Source: Calamus simplicifolius (lineage: Eukaryota > Streptophyta > Magnoliopsida > Arecales > Arecaceae). Taken from it: 64,000 bases of DNA. Position 1 is the first letter of the stretch, and each line of letters starts with the position of its first letter. The stretch covers positions 828,332 through 892,331 of the forward strand of contig UESW01004380.1 in the NCBI GenBank assembly GCA_900491605.1, given 5' to 3'. Below are positions 36,596-49,450 of the stretch, piece after piece. A model generated the notes under the pieces. That model searched no databases. It worked only from the letters and a program-made list of their open reading frames with translations, and was not told the DNA's origin. Made by a program: the position numbers and the translations under genes.

Positions 36596-37156
36596 TTATG
36601 TTGTAATGAATTTTTTTTTTTTGATGTTATTAAAAGATGATGTTTAGTTTAGTATGTTTTGATATTTTGGTAATGTAATGAAGTTTAATGAAGTTAGATA
36701 TAATGATGTTCTTTTTGAAATGTAATGTTTACTTTTTATTAAATGTAATGTTGTGAATGAATTACTTGAATTTTTGTAATTTGATTGTTCTTTTGAGAAG
36801 ATTAATTTGAACTTGAATCTTTTCTAAAACCTTTTTGTTGATTACAAAAAAGGGGGAGAGAAGATTGTATATGCAAGCTTAAGTAATGGGTATCATGCAA
36901 GATTAAGGAATTGGTATCAAATAGTTTCGATAAAATAAGTTTAATTGGTATCAAGCATCAAATGTAATTTGATATGATCATATGAGTTTAATAGTAAAGG
37001 AAGAGAAGATGTTAAATTGAGTATCATAGGGGGAGTTACCTCATTCAGGGGGAGCTCAACTATGGGAACTTAAAACTTATGAAATTTGATTTGAAACTCC
37101 TATTGATTAATCATGCATATACTCGATGTTTTTGTCATCATCAAAAAGGGAAAGAT
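36596..37156 (+). other. 3' UTR of element E with several polypurine tracts
   Basis: AT-rich. Purine tracts at 36847-36863 (aaaagggggagagaag), 37029-37036, 37049-37055 (agggggagc) and 37144-37156 directly before the LTR; the last is the likely plus-strand primer and the others may be secondary ones. Confidence 0.6.
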
Positions 37157-38702
37157 TATTGACCCAAGTATTGATTTTGATGAGTAACAAAGATATGAGT
37201 ATATTCATTATGTTTCTGATAAATTTATGAAGTGTTTCAGGCATTAAAAATGTTCAGTCAATCAAAAGGTATAGGGAAATAAGTTTTGAATCAAAATTGA
37301 AAAGAAAATTTGTAAGTTTAGAACTTAGAGTCGACACCCAAATAGTCAGGAGCCGACCCTAGGGCGTATCAGAACTTTTCTGGAATTTTGGCACGGTCCG
37401 GAGTCGACACCTACAGTTTCGGAGCTGACTCCAACCTGAGATATAGAGAAGTATTTTTTGCATCAGTTTTTGAAGTCGACAACTGGAGATCGGGAGCTGA
37501 CACCCGAGAGTTTGGGAGCCGACTCCAACCTGAGATACATAGAACATGTTTTTGTGGACATTGTTGAAGCTGACACCCTTGGATTCTGGAGCCGACTCCC
37601 GAAATCGCCGAGCCAACTCCACAACAACTTCTTATTACTATTTTTGGACACCACGATCTGGAGCCAACACCTGAAAAGTTGGAGCTGACTCCAACCTGTT
37701 AGGAACAGATTTTTCAAATGTCAGAACGGACTCCAATGGTAAGATTTTTCTACCTATTCTCTAACGGCTATTTTTCTTTGTGTGTAGATGCAAGCCAACC
37801 ACTCTGTAACGGCTATATTTTCCACCTAACCTTGGATTGAAGTCTATAAAAAGGAGATTTGTCTGGTTAAAAAAAGAGAAGAGAAGAGAAGAATGAAAAA
37901 AGAGAAATATTTTGTGAAAAATCAAAAATCCTGAGAGAGAAATCAAAAGAAAAAACCCTGAGCTTAAGTCCATCAATCTAGAGAGTTCAAAGAGAAATTC
38001 AAAAGCTTCTCAAGATCAAATCCAAGAGATTATCAGCATTTGAAGAGAAAAAGCAAAAAGCCCCAAAATTCTCAACTTCTCAACTGCGATTTTCTGTGAA
38101 GAATCTGAGCTGAAGCCTGATTCAATCCTTCAAAGGAGAAGAGGAAAAGTAGAAAAGAAGAAAAGCTCACTTCCAAATCGCTTCAAACAGGCTTTTCTTA
38201 CCTTTTTATTTTATTGTATATTTGCTCATTTGAGGAGCTACTGTCAATTCAAAACTCTATTTTTTACTATTTTTGGCTAATTCAATCAGGGGATTGAATT
38301 AGTGGAGGTAGTATACCTTGGGACAAGCTAAGGATAGCTTATGGTTGGGTTTTATGCTAGTGAGCCCGAAAAACTAGCTGGGTTCATTGTGATTTCGGGG
38401 GAAACAACATGTTTTGAGTTCTGAGCATGTAAAACAACTCGGTTGTAATCAAGTGGATTATAGTGTGGACCCAAGTGAAGCTTGGGAGTGGATGTAGGTA
38501 TTGGATACACCGAACCACTATAAAATCTTTGTGTTTGTCGTGCTTTGTCTCTTTGTCTCTCTCTATCTCATTTGTTTGTGCTTAGCATTTATCTATACAT
38601 TGCACTTAAGCACTTTCATATCATAGCACTTTGTTTTAAAGAGCTAATTTTTTTAAAGAACTCAATTCACCCCCCCCTCTTGGGTTGCCATCTGGGCCAA
38701 CA
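37157..38702 (+). repeat. 3' LTR of element E
   Basis: Aligned with the 5' LTR but starts TA instead of TG (a G to A change at 37158), ends GGGCCAACA. The motif cluster has lost one block of about 30 bp relative to the 5' LTR near 37515. Confidence 0.94.
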
Positions 38703-38707
38703 CAAAC

Positions 38708-39834
38708 CAAATCAAGCTGCCTAGTTTGTCATGCTGATTTAAGATGGCCCATGAGTTGGATCCTCCTGATCTACGTACATGATTGGTACCCCATTAGTGT
38801 TATACAATACATCTTATATCGAAATGATATCAATTTTTGATACGAAAAGCCTTGATTTTAATGAATTAAATGGAGATAGGGAGAATTTTTAAAAATCAAC
38901 CAGGTTCAGAGAGGAGAATAGGGACTCTATCGTTGAACCCATCCCCAAACTCTAATAACTTTTCCAAATAATAATAGATGTAATTATGCAAATTTGGGCC
39001 TCCTATTAAACTTTAAATGTCAGGTTTAAGGCCTTAAACTTAAATCTTTTAATGTATTTTAAATATCCACTAATTTATCTTAGATTTTATGCTTTAAATG
39101 AGTTTTTTTACTAACAAAATTTGGTTCAAAGTTGACAACCAAATCAGAAAAGGAGAGGGAGGATTGGGTTTCCCCATAGAGGAAATATAAGGGTAAAGAT
39201 GGGGGGAAAATTATTCTCCATTTGAGATGAGGACGAAGATGGGGAGTCCGGTGTGGGGGTGGGTATAGAGGGAGGGTGTGGGAATGTGAAGATGGGGTGT
39301 AGGGGTGAGTGCGAAAACCAAAAGTATAGTCTCTACCCAAATATACCCTATTATCATTCCTAATTAGTTTTAGGAAGGACTATTTTTTTAACATATGTCT
39401 AATATCTGATGGTTAGAATTTTTTCTTTAGTTACTTTTAGCAAAAAAGACGTACATAGTATTCATTAACTATTTAATATTTAAAATTTTTAAATAGAGAT
39501 GGTTGACAACTTATGAAGTATATGTGATGTCTCATACTTGACTCTTAGAAGCACTTTAACTTTTTCAAATTTTCTAAAAAAGAGGATGCTTGATTCTTGA
39601 ATCAAAAGTGAGAGAGGAGAGGGAAAGAGGGCTGCTAGAAGAGGGCAGCCACTATCAAAAAGAGGAGGAGGGGAGGGGGGGAGGGGGAGGGGGAGAGAGA
39701 GAGAGAGAGAAGCATAAGAAGATGAGAGAGAGATGGAGAGTAGTGAGAGATGTACGTTCGATGATCATACTCTCTCTTCCCTTAATCATGATTTTGAAGA
39801 AATGTATTTTAAAGATGATTAGGGTTAGGGCTTT
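38708..39834. other. Host DNA between E and F
   Basis: No gene seen. A GA-rich microsatellite is at 39659-39712. AT-rich elsewhere. Confidence 0.5.
39659..39712 (+). repeat. GA/GGA-rich microsatellite
   Basis: gaggagg, ggggg and (ga)n runs over about 50 bp. Confidence 0.85.
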
Positions 39835-40338
39835 GATGATGTCACGCCCCAGACCCAAATATCGGGCTAGGGTGACAACCCGCCGCGTGCCGTGCACGCA
39901 AGGCGTCATAAAATTTTTCAACATAAAGCACCATTATAAATAAAAACCAAGTCAAATACATTAATAAAAGTCTTGGGCTAACACCCTTATACACCACAAT
40001 AACAAAGTCTGGGCATCAAGCCCTACACATATGTAATATTGGGGCTACAACAGAATAATGGTCTTGCTTTATTTAATGGAAGATCCATCACCCCACCAAT
40101 CCATCCTCAACCTCGTGGCTCTGATAAAAACATTGTAAGAATTTTTTGAGCTTACACTCAGTAAGTAAACCATGTTATACAGTCAAATCATAGCATAGCA
40201 ATCAATAAGCATATAAATGATCTGCATACATAAACATTTCACAATTACTCAGACATGCAATGTAAGTAAACCCACTGTTTATACTCTCAATGGTAACTGT
40301 AAATGTGACCCACGGCCCTGCGATACCTCAATAGTGTA

Positions 40339-40680
40339 CCAGCCAGCATTCCCTTAAAGCATCCCCCTACTGAAAGGTCAAGATACTAGGGTCACGCCAA
40401 TAATATACCACGAGCATTCCCTTAAAGCATCCCCCTACTGAAAGGTCGAGATACCAGGGTCACGCCAATAATGTACCAACAAGCATTCCCTTAAAGCATC
40501 CCCCCTACCGAAAGGTCGAGATACCAGGGTCACGCCAATAATGTACCAACAAGCATTCCCTTAAAGCATCCCCCCTACTGAAAGGTCGAGATACCAGGGT
40601 CACGCCAATAATGTACCAACAAGCATTCCCTAAAGCATCCCCCCTACCGAAAGGTCGAGATACCAGGGTCACGCCAAGTC
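40339..40680 (-). repeat. 70-bp tandem repeats in the left LTR of F
   Basis: Unit contains agcattcccttaaagcatc, gaaaggtcgagataccaggg and tcacgccaataatgtacca. About five copies, the inner three nearly identical. Confidence 0.9.
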
Positions 40681-42012
40681 GAAATCCACCGAACACATCC
40701 TCTGGACGTGTGTGTGGTATGACAGGATAAAGGAGGACCGCGGCGACACATAACAGTACCTCACATCACATGCACTCATCACGTCAATAACAACTCAATA
40801 TTGCATAAACAGTGGATTATACCTACTAAACAATAGCATGTAATATATCACATCAATGTCATAATAACTGCATCTCTCATGCATAGCATCCAGATATGAA
40901 ATCATAGCACATAAACAGCCATGTATTCATAATATACATCTACTTACAATTTAGCCAATTATAATTCTTCACATCACAATTCACAATTTAAACATTCATG
41001 AATCAATTATTAAATACTGATAACTGGCTTACTTACCTCAGTACGCAATCCAACAGGTATAAATCAGCTATTCGGATGTCTGAGCACCTACAGGATCATT
41101 ACACAATTAATTTATTAGAATACGAATGTTAAATTGACCCTTAGGATTTCTACCCAAACTAATTCACGGGCCCTACTTTGGGTTCGAATATCTCCACTAT
41201 ACAAACCCAATGGGGAAGTAAATATACCCCGTGAAACTAGAATTCACCCAGATTCTAGCCATATAATTATTTTTCTAATCCCGGCCCGTTATGGGGCCCA
41301 AAATCCAGCCCAAAATGCTCACTACACGGCCCAAAAGGCCTGAACCGGCCGGCCCAGCCGGCCCGGTTCAATCCGTTAACCCTCCCGATCCCCTGTTTCA
41401 CCGAACAGGGGATGGGGACATGGCCGGCAGCCGGGGCCGCGCCAGCCAAATTGAGGGCGCCCGGCCGCCGGTGGCCGGGCCAGAGCCGGCCGCCGCCGCG
41501 GCCGGCCGCCAAATCCCTTCCCTCTCCCTCAATTTCTCGCAGCTCTCACCCCGCGGCACGGAGTTGTGCCGGCGGCACGGCCGGCCACCTTGGCCGGCCG
41601 GACCTCCACCGGACGCACGCCCGGCGCCGGTGGAGGCGACAAGCCAACCTCGGGCCCGGCGGCGGCGAGCACGCCGCCGGGCCCGAACCAACCGGCGGAA
41701 GCCGGCTTCCGCCACCGCGCGAGAGGAGGGCCAATTGGCCCTCCCTCTCCTCTCTCTCTCCACCACCACCCCGCCGGACGCCTCCCGGCGCCGGCGGGGT
41801 CGCCGGCCAAGTATCAGGCCCGGCGCGGCGAGCACGCCGCCGGGCCTGAACCAACGGGATCGGCCGGCTACCTTCTGTTTCCCTCGCTCTCTTTCTCTCC
41901 TCCCGCTGTCTCTCTCTCGCTCTTCTCTCTCTCTCTCTCTAAGTGGATCTGGGAATTTACCTGAAGGGAAACGGATGCCAGGTGATGGAGGGAGCCCCCC
42001 TCCTCCATCACA

Positions 42013-42018
42013 TATATA
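42013..42018 (-). promoter_or_regulatory. TATA box in left LTR of F
   Basis: Minus strand gattatatatgtg, matched at 49321-49327 in the other LTR, which is the one that would drive the element. Confidence 0.5.
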
Positions 42019-42135
42019 ATCCCTCCGTGCAACGCTTCGGTTTAAAGATCCGGGCAAACGAAACGCTCAGCTAAAAACGAAGCGTTGCACAACACAGTGT
42101 TAACCGAACCTGGTTCACATGAACCGGGTACTACA

Positions 42136-42150
42136 TCCTCCCCTCCTTAT
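42136..42150 (-). other. Polypurine tract of F
   Basis: Minus strand ataaggaggggagga directly before the TGTAGT start of the 3' LTR. Confidence 0.85.
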
Positions 42151-42208
42151 AAAAATTTTGGCCTCGAAATTGAAACATGACCCCATAACTACGGATCAAT
42201 CAAACTAA

Positions 42209-44985
42209 TCAAAAGTCAACAATCTTAGATAGATAATTTACCTTCAAATAAATGGGATACTTCTTTTTAATTTCTTCCTCCAGCTCCCAAGTAGCCTCCC
42301 TCTCAGAGTGATTATTCCACTGAACTTTGACATAAGGGATGGTACGACGCCTCAGAATCTGATCCTTGCGGTCCACAATACGCACAGGATACTCCTCATA
42401 CGATAAATCCTTCCTCAACTGAATAGGTTCATAAGCTATGACATGACTGGGATCTGAAACATATTTCCTCAGCATGGATACATGGAATACATTATGAACA
42501 CCAGATAAGATCGGAGGCAGTGCTAAGCTGTAAGCAACCTCCCCAACTCTACTCAAGATCTCAAAGGGTCCAATATAGCGTGGACTAAGCTTTCCTCTGA
42601 CCCCGAATCTCATCACATCCTTGGTTGGTGATACCCTTAAGAAAACATGATCCCCAACCTGGAATTCTAACTCTCCTCCTGACGTCAGCATAACTCTTCT
42701 GCCTGCTTTGAGCTGTGCGAAGGCGCTCCCTGATCAATTGCACCTTGTCAACTGTCTGCTGGATCAGCTCAGGGCCTAGCAATTTCCTTTCCCCCACGTC
42801 ATCCCAACACAAAGGAGATCTGCACCTCCTACCGTACAAAGCCTCAAATGGGGCCATCTGGATACTGGCTTGATAACTATTGTTATAAGCAAACTCCACC
42901 AAAGATAAGTGGTTATCCCAAGCCCCACCTAAGTCCATTACACAGGCACGCAGCATATCTTCTAGAATCTGAATGGTCCTCTCTGACTGCCCATCAGACT
43001 GGGATGATATGCCGTACTGAAGTTCAATTTGGTCCCCAAGGCTTTATGAAGGCTTTTCCAAAACTGTGATACAAATCTGGTGTCCCGGTCAGATACAATA
43101 GAAACAGGAACACCATGGAGTCTCACAATCTGCTCCAAATACAAGCTAGCCAATCTGTCACTCGAGACTCCAACTCTGAAGGGTAGGAAATGAGCTGACT
43201 TGTCAGTCTGTCCACAATAACCCAAACAGCATCATTACTCCTGGGAGTTTTGGGCAGACCAGTTACAAAATCCATAGTAATCTTTTCCCATTTCCACTGA
43301 GGAATCATCAAAGATTGAAGAGGTCCCGCAGGTTTTTGATGCTCTGCCTTCACCCGCTGACATACTAAGCACTTGGCCACAAACTGAGCAATATCCCTCT
43401 TCATCCCTTTCCACCAAAAATTCTCCTTTAAGTCTCTATACATCTTAGTACCACCAGGATGCACAGTATAGGGAGAGTAGTGAGCCTCCCTCAAAATCTC
43501 TGCTTTTAACTCCTCATTGCTAGGCACACAAAGTCTGCCTTTAAATCTCAGGGATCCATCATCCATTACATAAAATCCACTCTGATCTCCTGACTGAACA
43601 GCAACCTTAATTCTTTGAAGATCTGGATCTTCCGTCTGGGAGGACTTAATTCTGTCAACAAGAGTCGGCTGAAGAATAAGTGCAGCAACAAGTCCATCAG
43701 ACTGCTGTACTCTCAGTCCAATCTCCCACCTCTCGAGGTCCTTCAGAATGTGAGGCTGGAAGGTAAGCATAGCAGCTAACTCGGAAGAGGTCTTCCTACT
43801 CAAAGCATCAGCCACAACATTGGCCTTCCCTGGATGATAATGTAGATTCAGATCATAGTCCTTCAGAAGTTCCAACCACCTCCTCTGCCTTAAATTGAGC
43901 TCCTTCTGTGTGAAGATATATTTTAGACTCTTATGATCTGTATACACATCACACGACACCCCATAGAGATAATGCCGCCAAATCTTTAAAGCAAAAACCA
44001 CCGCAGCTAATTCCAGATCATGAGTCGGATAGTTCTGTCATAAGGTTTCAGCTGTCTGGAAGCATAGGCTATCACCTTTCCATTCTGCATTAGAACACAT
44101 CCCAATCCTTTCCGAGAGGCATCAGTATAAAGTGTGAAACCCTCAGATCCTGTCGGAAGGACAAGGATAGGAGCTGACACCAAACGCTGCTTTAGCTCCT
44201 GAAAACTTTCCTCACACTCCTCTGACCAGTCAAACTTCACTCGTTTTGGGTTAAACGAGTTAGGGGTAGAGCGATGCGAGAAAAGTCTTCCACAAATTTT
44301 CTATAATATCGGCTAGCCCCAAGAAGCTTCTGACTTCTGCCACATTGGAAGGTCGGCTCCAGCTAGTAATAGCATCAATTTTCTTTGGGTCTACAGAAAT
44401 GCCATCCGCAGAAATTACGTGACCCAAGAAAGCTACTTGGTCCAACCAAAACTCACACTTCTGCAGCTTAGCATAAAGCTTCTTCTCCCGAAGAGTCTGA
44501 AGCACAATCCTCAAGTGATCCTCATGCTCCCTGAGACTCTTAGAATAGATCAGGATATCATCAATAAATACAACCACAAACTGATCCAGGTATGGCCTAA
44601 ATATTCTGTTCATCAAATCCATGAACGCTGCCGGGGCATTGGTCAAACCAAATGGCATCACCAAAAACTCATAATGGCCATATCTAGATCTGAAAGCTGT
44701 CTTAGGAACATCCACATCCTTGACTTTAAGCTGATGATAACCTGACCTGAGATCAATCTAGAGAATACCCGGGCTCCTTGAAGTTGGTCAAACAAATCAT
44801 CAATCCTCGGCAAAGGGTACTTATTCCGCACTGTCACCTTATTGATTTCCGGTAATCAATGCATAGCCGAAGACTGCCATCCTTCTTCTTAACAAATAGA
44901 ACTGGAGCACCCCAAGGAGAAGCACTAGGCCTGATAAATCCCTGATCTAGGAGTTCCTGCAATTGGTCCTTCAACTCTTTTAGCT
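42209..44985 (-). pseudogene. RT-RNase H-integrase-chromodomain region of F pol
   Basis: RT from about 44985 to 44260: MPFGLTNAPAAFMDLMN and the active site FIDD at 44568-44557. The N-terminal RT part near 44750-44980 is broken by frame changes. RNase H: LYTDASRKGLGCVL at about 44135, then a shift at about 44005 to VYTDHKSLKY. Integrase: zinc finger CLVCQRVKAEH at about 43370, core ITMDFVTGLPK, a frame change near 43190, then VSDRDTRF near 43090 and LGTKLNFSTAYHP near 43030. GPF segment (YIGPFEILSRVG) at about 42570. The chromodomain (VQWNNHSEREATWELEEE) lies at about 42330-42260; this domain targets heterochromatin in the family. Stop at 42209-42211. At least five frame changes make it inactive. 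Confidence 0.9.
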
Positions 44986-46917
44986 CAACCGGGGCCATAC
45001 GTAAGGGGCCTTGGATATAGGTCCAGTTCCAGGAATCAAATCAATGGAGAACTCAACCTCTCGGTCAGGGGGCAACTCTGATAATTCATCTGGAAAGACA
45101 TCAGGGAATTCTCTAACTATAGGAATATCCTCCAACTTGGCCTCTTTCTTTTGAAGATCACAATAACAGCAAGAATCCTTGGCCACCACTCCTCAGATAT
45201 TTTTCAGCCTGTAGTGCCGAAATAAACACTGAGGCTAGAGTTTCTGGCCACCAGTAAAACTAAATTCGGGCTGACAAGGAATTTGAAGTTGACGATCTTT
45301 CTGAAACAATCTACAGAAGCATGATAGGAAGCTAACCAATCCATGCCAAGGATAACATCAACGAATTTCAAAGGAAGGACAATAAGATTGGCATTCAACT
45401 TCCTATCCCCAATGATAATCAGGCAGGATTTGCATACAGTATCAACTTTCATAGTATCACCATTTGGAAAGGCAATGTGTAACTCATGGTCTAGAGATTC
45501 AGGTGTCAATGATGCATTCTTGCCAAGGTAGGTGTCAGATATAAATGAATGCGTGGCACCCGGATCAATTAGAGTCTGAGCATAATCATTGCCTATCCAA
45601 AACATTCCTGGGCGTAAAGAAATTCCAATTTAACAACAAGAATATAATGTCTAACTAGTTATTAATCCATTGCACAGGATAAGAATGTAATGCTAGATGT
45701 GAAATATTGGTATACCTGTCACCACAGAATTAGAAGCGGCAGCATCCTGCTGAGTGAGAGCGAAGACCCTTCCCTGAGTCCTCGGTGGCTGCTGCTGCTG
45801 CTGAATCGCTCCTTGACTGGATGGCAGCTGGTTCTGTCGAAGAGGACATGTGGCTCTCTTATGGCCAGTCTTTCCACAGGAGAAACAGGCCACACTCCAC
45901 GGCAAGGTTTTCCCCGGGTGAAATTCCCACAGCGATTACAGAGAGCCTCTCTATTTGGTTGTCCTCCTGGGGCCTGGGGTACGCCTCTTTCTTGGCATGA
46001 GCTGGGGGCTGACTAGCATTATGCCCTTTCCTCTTCTCTCTGCTCCCAATCCCTCTGAACAGTATTCATATCTCTCTCAATTACTAAGGCCTTATTCACC
46101 ACGGCACTGTAAGTGGGAAGCTCGAATGCGTTGACCGCCTGCATCAGCCTGGGTCGAAGTCCCTCCGTGAAACGGGCGATCTTGGCCATTTCATTAGATA
46201 CTATACTTGGAGCAAAACGGGCCAGCCTGGTAAATTCAGCTTCATATTGGGCCACCGAGAGATTCCTTTGCTCCAACTTGAGAAATTCTGTTTCCATCCT
46301 CCTCTGCATACTCCTGGGAAAGTACTTATCGAAGAATACCTCCTTAAACTGTTCCCAAGAAATAGTCTGACCACCCCGACGCTGCTCCTCTAATAACCAC
46401 CAATCATAAGCCTCCCCTTGTAGAAGATAAGTAGCAAATCTGATCCTCTCCATCTCCTGACTACCATGGGCCATGAAGGCCTTCTCCATATCACGCACCC
46501 ATCTCTCAGCATCAATAGGGTTACTAGAACCAGAGAAGGGAGCAGGGGCAAACTTCTTGAAATCTGCAAAGCTACGGCCGTTCCCCACCCAGGATTGAGA
46601 TAAAGCAGACTGGGTCGGCGGTGCTAATGGAGTGGGTAAGGTCGGCTGCAGCTGCGGAACAGGAAGGGTAGTCTGTGTCGGAGCAGAAGGGGGTGTAGAC
46701 TGAGTGGTCAAAGCTGCTGAATCTGATGCTGCATGTCCCTCATAGACTGCGCCATACCCGAGAGAGCTTGAAGCATCTCGGACTGGAATCGCTGGTGCTC
46801 AGTTCCTACTGGGTTGGCAGGGGCCATACCTCCAGTAGTTCCTTGACCCACCGGCTGATCAGCATTACCGGCCAGAGAGTCCTCCTCATACAGTTGGCTC
46901 CTAGTACGGCGAGCCAT
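44980..46917 (-). pseudogene. gag and protease region of F
   Basis: ATG at 46917-46915 (MARRTRSQLYEED). A shift at about 46710 leads to the Retrotrans_gag domain (46600-46150: FAPAPFSGSSNPIDAERW, EQFKEVFFDKYFPRS). Stop at 46019, then a frame change; the knuckle CFSCGKTGHKRATC lies at 45887-45846 and is complete. Protease 45605-45204 has LIDPGATHSFIS, the DPG form often seen in Tekay, and VILGMDWLASYHA. The linker to RT (REFPDVFPDELSELPPDREV) is 45115-45050. Confidence 0.9.
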
Positions 46918-47092
46918 AACTATTTCCTGTTAAATTAGATGTGGTTAATATCATCATAAACTAAAGTGTCAGGTGTCTCTAAGTATAATGTCATCAAAAT
47001 ATGTTCTCTAATGTTATCATGTCAATATGTTGTGTCCCTAGGGTCAAAACCGTTATCATGTCAATATCTGTGTCCCTAGGGTCATAACCTAA

Positions 47093-47104
47093 GCTCTGAT
47101 ACCA
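47093..47104 (-). other. Primer binding site of F (initiator-Met tRNA)
   Basis: Minus strand TGGTATCAGAGC, seven bases from the LTR end (spacer gcttata). A near-repeat of a 45-bp leader segment (tgtccctagggtc) is just upstream at 46990-47090. Confidence 0.9.
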
Positions 47105-47111
47105 TATAAGC

Positions 47112-49445
47112 TGTCACGCCCCAGACCCAAATATTGGGCTAGGGTGACAACCCGCCGCGTGCCGGGCACGCAAGGCGTCATAAAATTTTTCAACATAAAG
47201 CACCATTATAAATAAAACCAAGTCAAATACATTAATAAAAGTTTGGGTTAACACCCTTACACACCACAATAAAGTCTGGGCATCAAGCCCTACACATATA
47301 ATATTGGGGCTACAACAAATAATGGTCTTGCTTTATTTAATGAAGATCCATCACCCCACCAATCCATCTTCAACCTCGTGGCTCTGATAAAAACATTGTA
47401 AGAATTTTGTGAGCTTACACTCAGTAAGTAAACCATGTTATACAGTCAAATCATAGCATAGCAATCAATAAGCATATAAATGATCTGCATGCATAAACAT
47501 TTCATAATTACTCAGACATGCAATGTAAGTAAACCCACTGTTTATACTCTCAATGGTAACTGTAAATGTGACCCACGGCCCTGCAATACCTCAATAGTGT
47601 ACCAGCCAGCATTCCCTTAAAGCATCCCCTACTGAAAGGTCAAGATACCAGGGTCACGCCAATAATATCCACAGCAAAAGCATCCCCCTACTGAAAGGTC
47701 GAGATACCAGGGTCACGCCAATAATGTACCAACAAGCATTCCCTAAAGCATCCCCCCTACCGAAAGGTCAGATACCAGGGTCACGCCAATAATGTACCAA
47801 CAAGCATTCCCTAAAGTATCCCCCCTAGAAAGGTCGATACCAGGGTCACGCCAATAATGTACCAACAAGCATTCCCTAGAAGCATCCCCCTACTGAAAGG
47901 TCGAGATACCAGGGTCACGCCAATAATGTACCAAAAGCATTCCCTAAACATCCCCCCTAGAAAGGTGAGATACCAGGGTCACGCCAAGTCGAACACCGAA
48001 CACACGTGTGTGTGGTATGACAGGATAAAGGAGAACCGCGGCGACACATAACAGTACCTCACATCACATGCACTCATCATCAATAACAACTCAATATTGC
48101 ATAAACAGTGGATTATACCTACTAACAATGCATGTAATATATCACATCAATGTCATAATAACTGCATCTCTCATGCATAGCATCCAGATATGAAATCATA
48201 GCACATAAACAGCCATGTATTCATAATATACATCTACTTACAATTTAGCCAATTACAATTCTTCAATCACAATTCACAATTTAAACATTCTGAATAATTA
48301 TTAAATACTGATAACTGGCTTACTTACCTCAGTACGCAATCCAACAGGTATAAATCAGCTATTCGGATGTCTGAGCACCTACAGGATCATTACACAATTA
48401 ATTATTAGAATACGAATGTTAAATGACCCTTAGGATTTCTACCCAAACTAATTCACGGGCCCTACTTTGGGCTCGAATATCTCCCACTATACAAACCCAA
48501 ATGGGGAAGTAAAATACCCCAGAAACTAGAATTCACCCAGATTCTAGCCATATAATTATTTTTCTAATCCCGGCCCGTTACGGGGCCCAAAATCCAGCCC
48601 GAAATCTGCTCACTGCACGGCCCAAAAGGCCTGAACCGGCCGGCCCAGCCGGCCCGGTTCAATCCTTCCTCCCGATCCCCTGTTTCACCGAACAGGGGAC
48701 GGGGACATGGCCGGCGGCCGGGGCCGCCGCCGGCCAAATTGAGGGCGGCCCGGCCGCCGGTGGCCGGGCCAGAGCCGGCCGCCGCCGCGGCCGGCCGCCA
48801 AATCCCTTCCCTCTCCTCAATTTCTCGCGCTCAAAAACTCACCCGCGCGGCACGGAGTTGTGCCGGCGGCACGGCCGGCCACCTTGGCCGGCCGGACCTC
48901 CACCGGACGCACGCCCGGCGCCGGTGGAGGCGACAGGCCAACCTCGGGCCCGGCGAGGCGGCGAGCACGCCGCCGGGCCCGAACCAACCGGCGGAAGCCT
49001 TCGGCTTCCGCCACCGCGCGAGAGGAGGGCCAATTGGCCCTCCTCTCTCTCTCTCTCCACCACCACCCCGCCGGACGCCTCCCCCGGCGCCGGCGGGGTC
49101 GCCGGCCAAGTATCAGGCCCGCGGCGGCGAGCACGCCGCCGGGCCTGAACCAACGGGATCGGCCGGCTACCTTCACTATTTCCTCTCTCTCTTCTCTCTC
49201 CCGCTGTCTCTCTCTCGCTCACGCTCTTTCTCTCTCTCTCTCTCTCTAAGTGGATCTGGGAATTTACCTGAAGGGAAACGGATGCCAGGTTGATGGAGGG
49301 AGCCCCCCTCCTCCATCACATATATAATCCCTCCCGTGCAATGCTTCGGTTTAAAGATCCGGGCAAACGAAACGCTCAGCTAAAACGAAGCGTTGCACAA
49401 CACAGTGTTAGACCTGAACCTGGTTCACATGAACCGGGTACTACA
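47112..49445 (-). repeat. 5' LTR of element F (right)
   Basis: About 2.33 kb, matched to 39840-42135. It has many small deletions relative to the left LTR, most of them in the 70-bp repeat block and at CpG-rich sites. TATA box at 49321-49327 on the minus strand. Confidence 0.95.
47606..47990 (-). repeat. 70-bp tandem repeats in the right LTR of F
   Basis: Five to six copies of the same unit as in the left LTR, several with 5-20-bp losses (for example cctagaaaggtcgatacc). Confidence 0.88.
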
Positions 49446-49450
49446 ATGAT

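Larger units (their letters stand above)
28340..38702 (+). mobile_element. SIRE/Maximus-like copia retrotransposon E, complete, with an extra ORF after pol
   Basis: Two LTRs of about 1.55 kb, primer site, gag, pol, an extra ORF and 3' LTR, 10.36 kb. Flanking 5-mers are CAAAT (28335-28339) and CAAAC (38703-38707), a target duplication with one mismatch. The extra ORF downstream of pol on the same strand and the gag with two knuckle regions support the SIRE/Maximus clade. All ORFs carry stops or shifts. Confidence 0.94.
39840..42135 (-). repeat. 3' LTR of element F (left)
   Basis: About 2.30 kb. It carries about five 70-bp repeats (40339-40680), a GC-rich core with many CCGGCCGG runs (41290-41850), CT microsatellite and a TATA box near the U3/R part. 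Confidence 0.95.
39840..49445 (-). mobile_element. Ty3/gypsy chromovirus F, Tekay/Del lineage, complete structure
   Basis: Minus-strand order is 5' LTR (49445-47112), primer site, gag, PR, RT, RNase H, integrase with chromodomain, polypurine tract, 3' LTR (42135-39840). LTRs start TGTAGTACCC and end GGGGCGTGACA on the minus strand, an ending typical of plant Del/Tekay elements. The flanks share ATGAT (49446-49450 and 39836-39840) if the last LTR base is counted in the duplication, so one end seems to have lost a base. The coding part has several frame changes. Confidence 0.94.

Noticed and set aside
39080..39340. Minus-strand His/Pro-rich ORF
   Set aside because: Low-complexity sequence without promoter, domain or conservation evidence.
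41291..42057. ORFs of 132-242 codons on both strands, and their copies at 48739-49293
   Set aside because: GC-rich LTR sequence with few stops in any frame; Pro/Arg/Ala-rich, no domain, and frames differ between the two LTRs.
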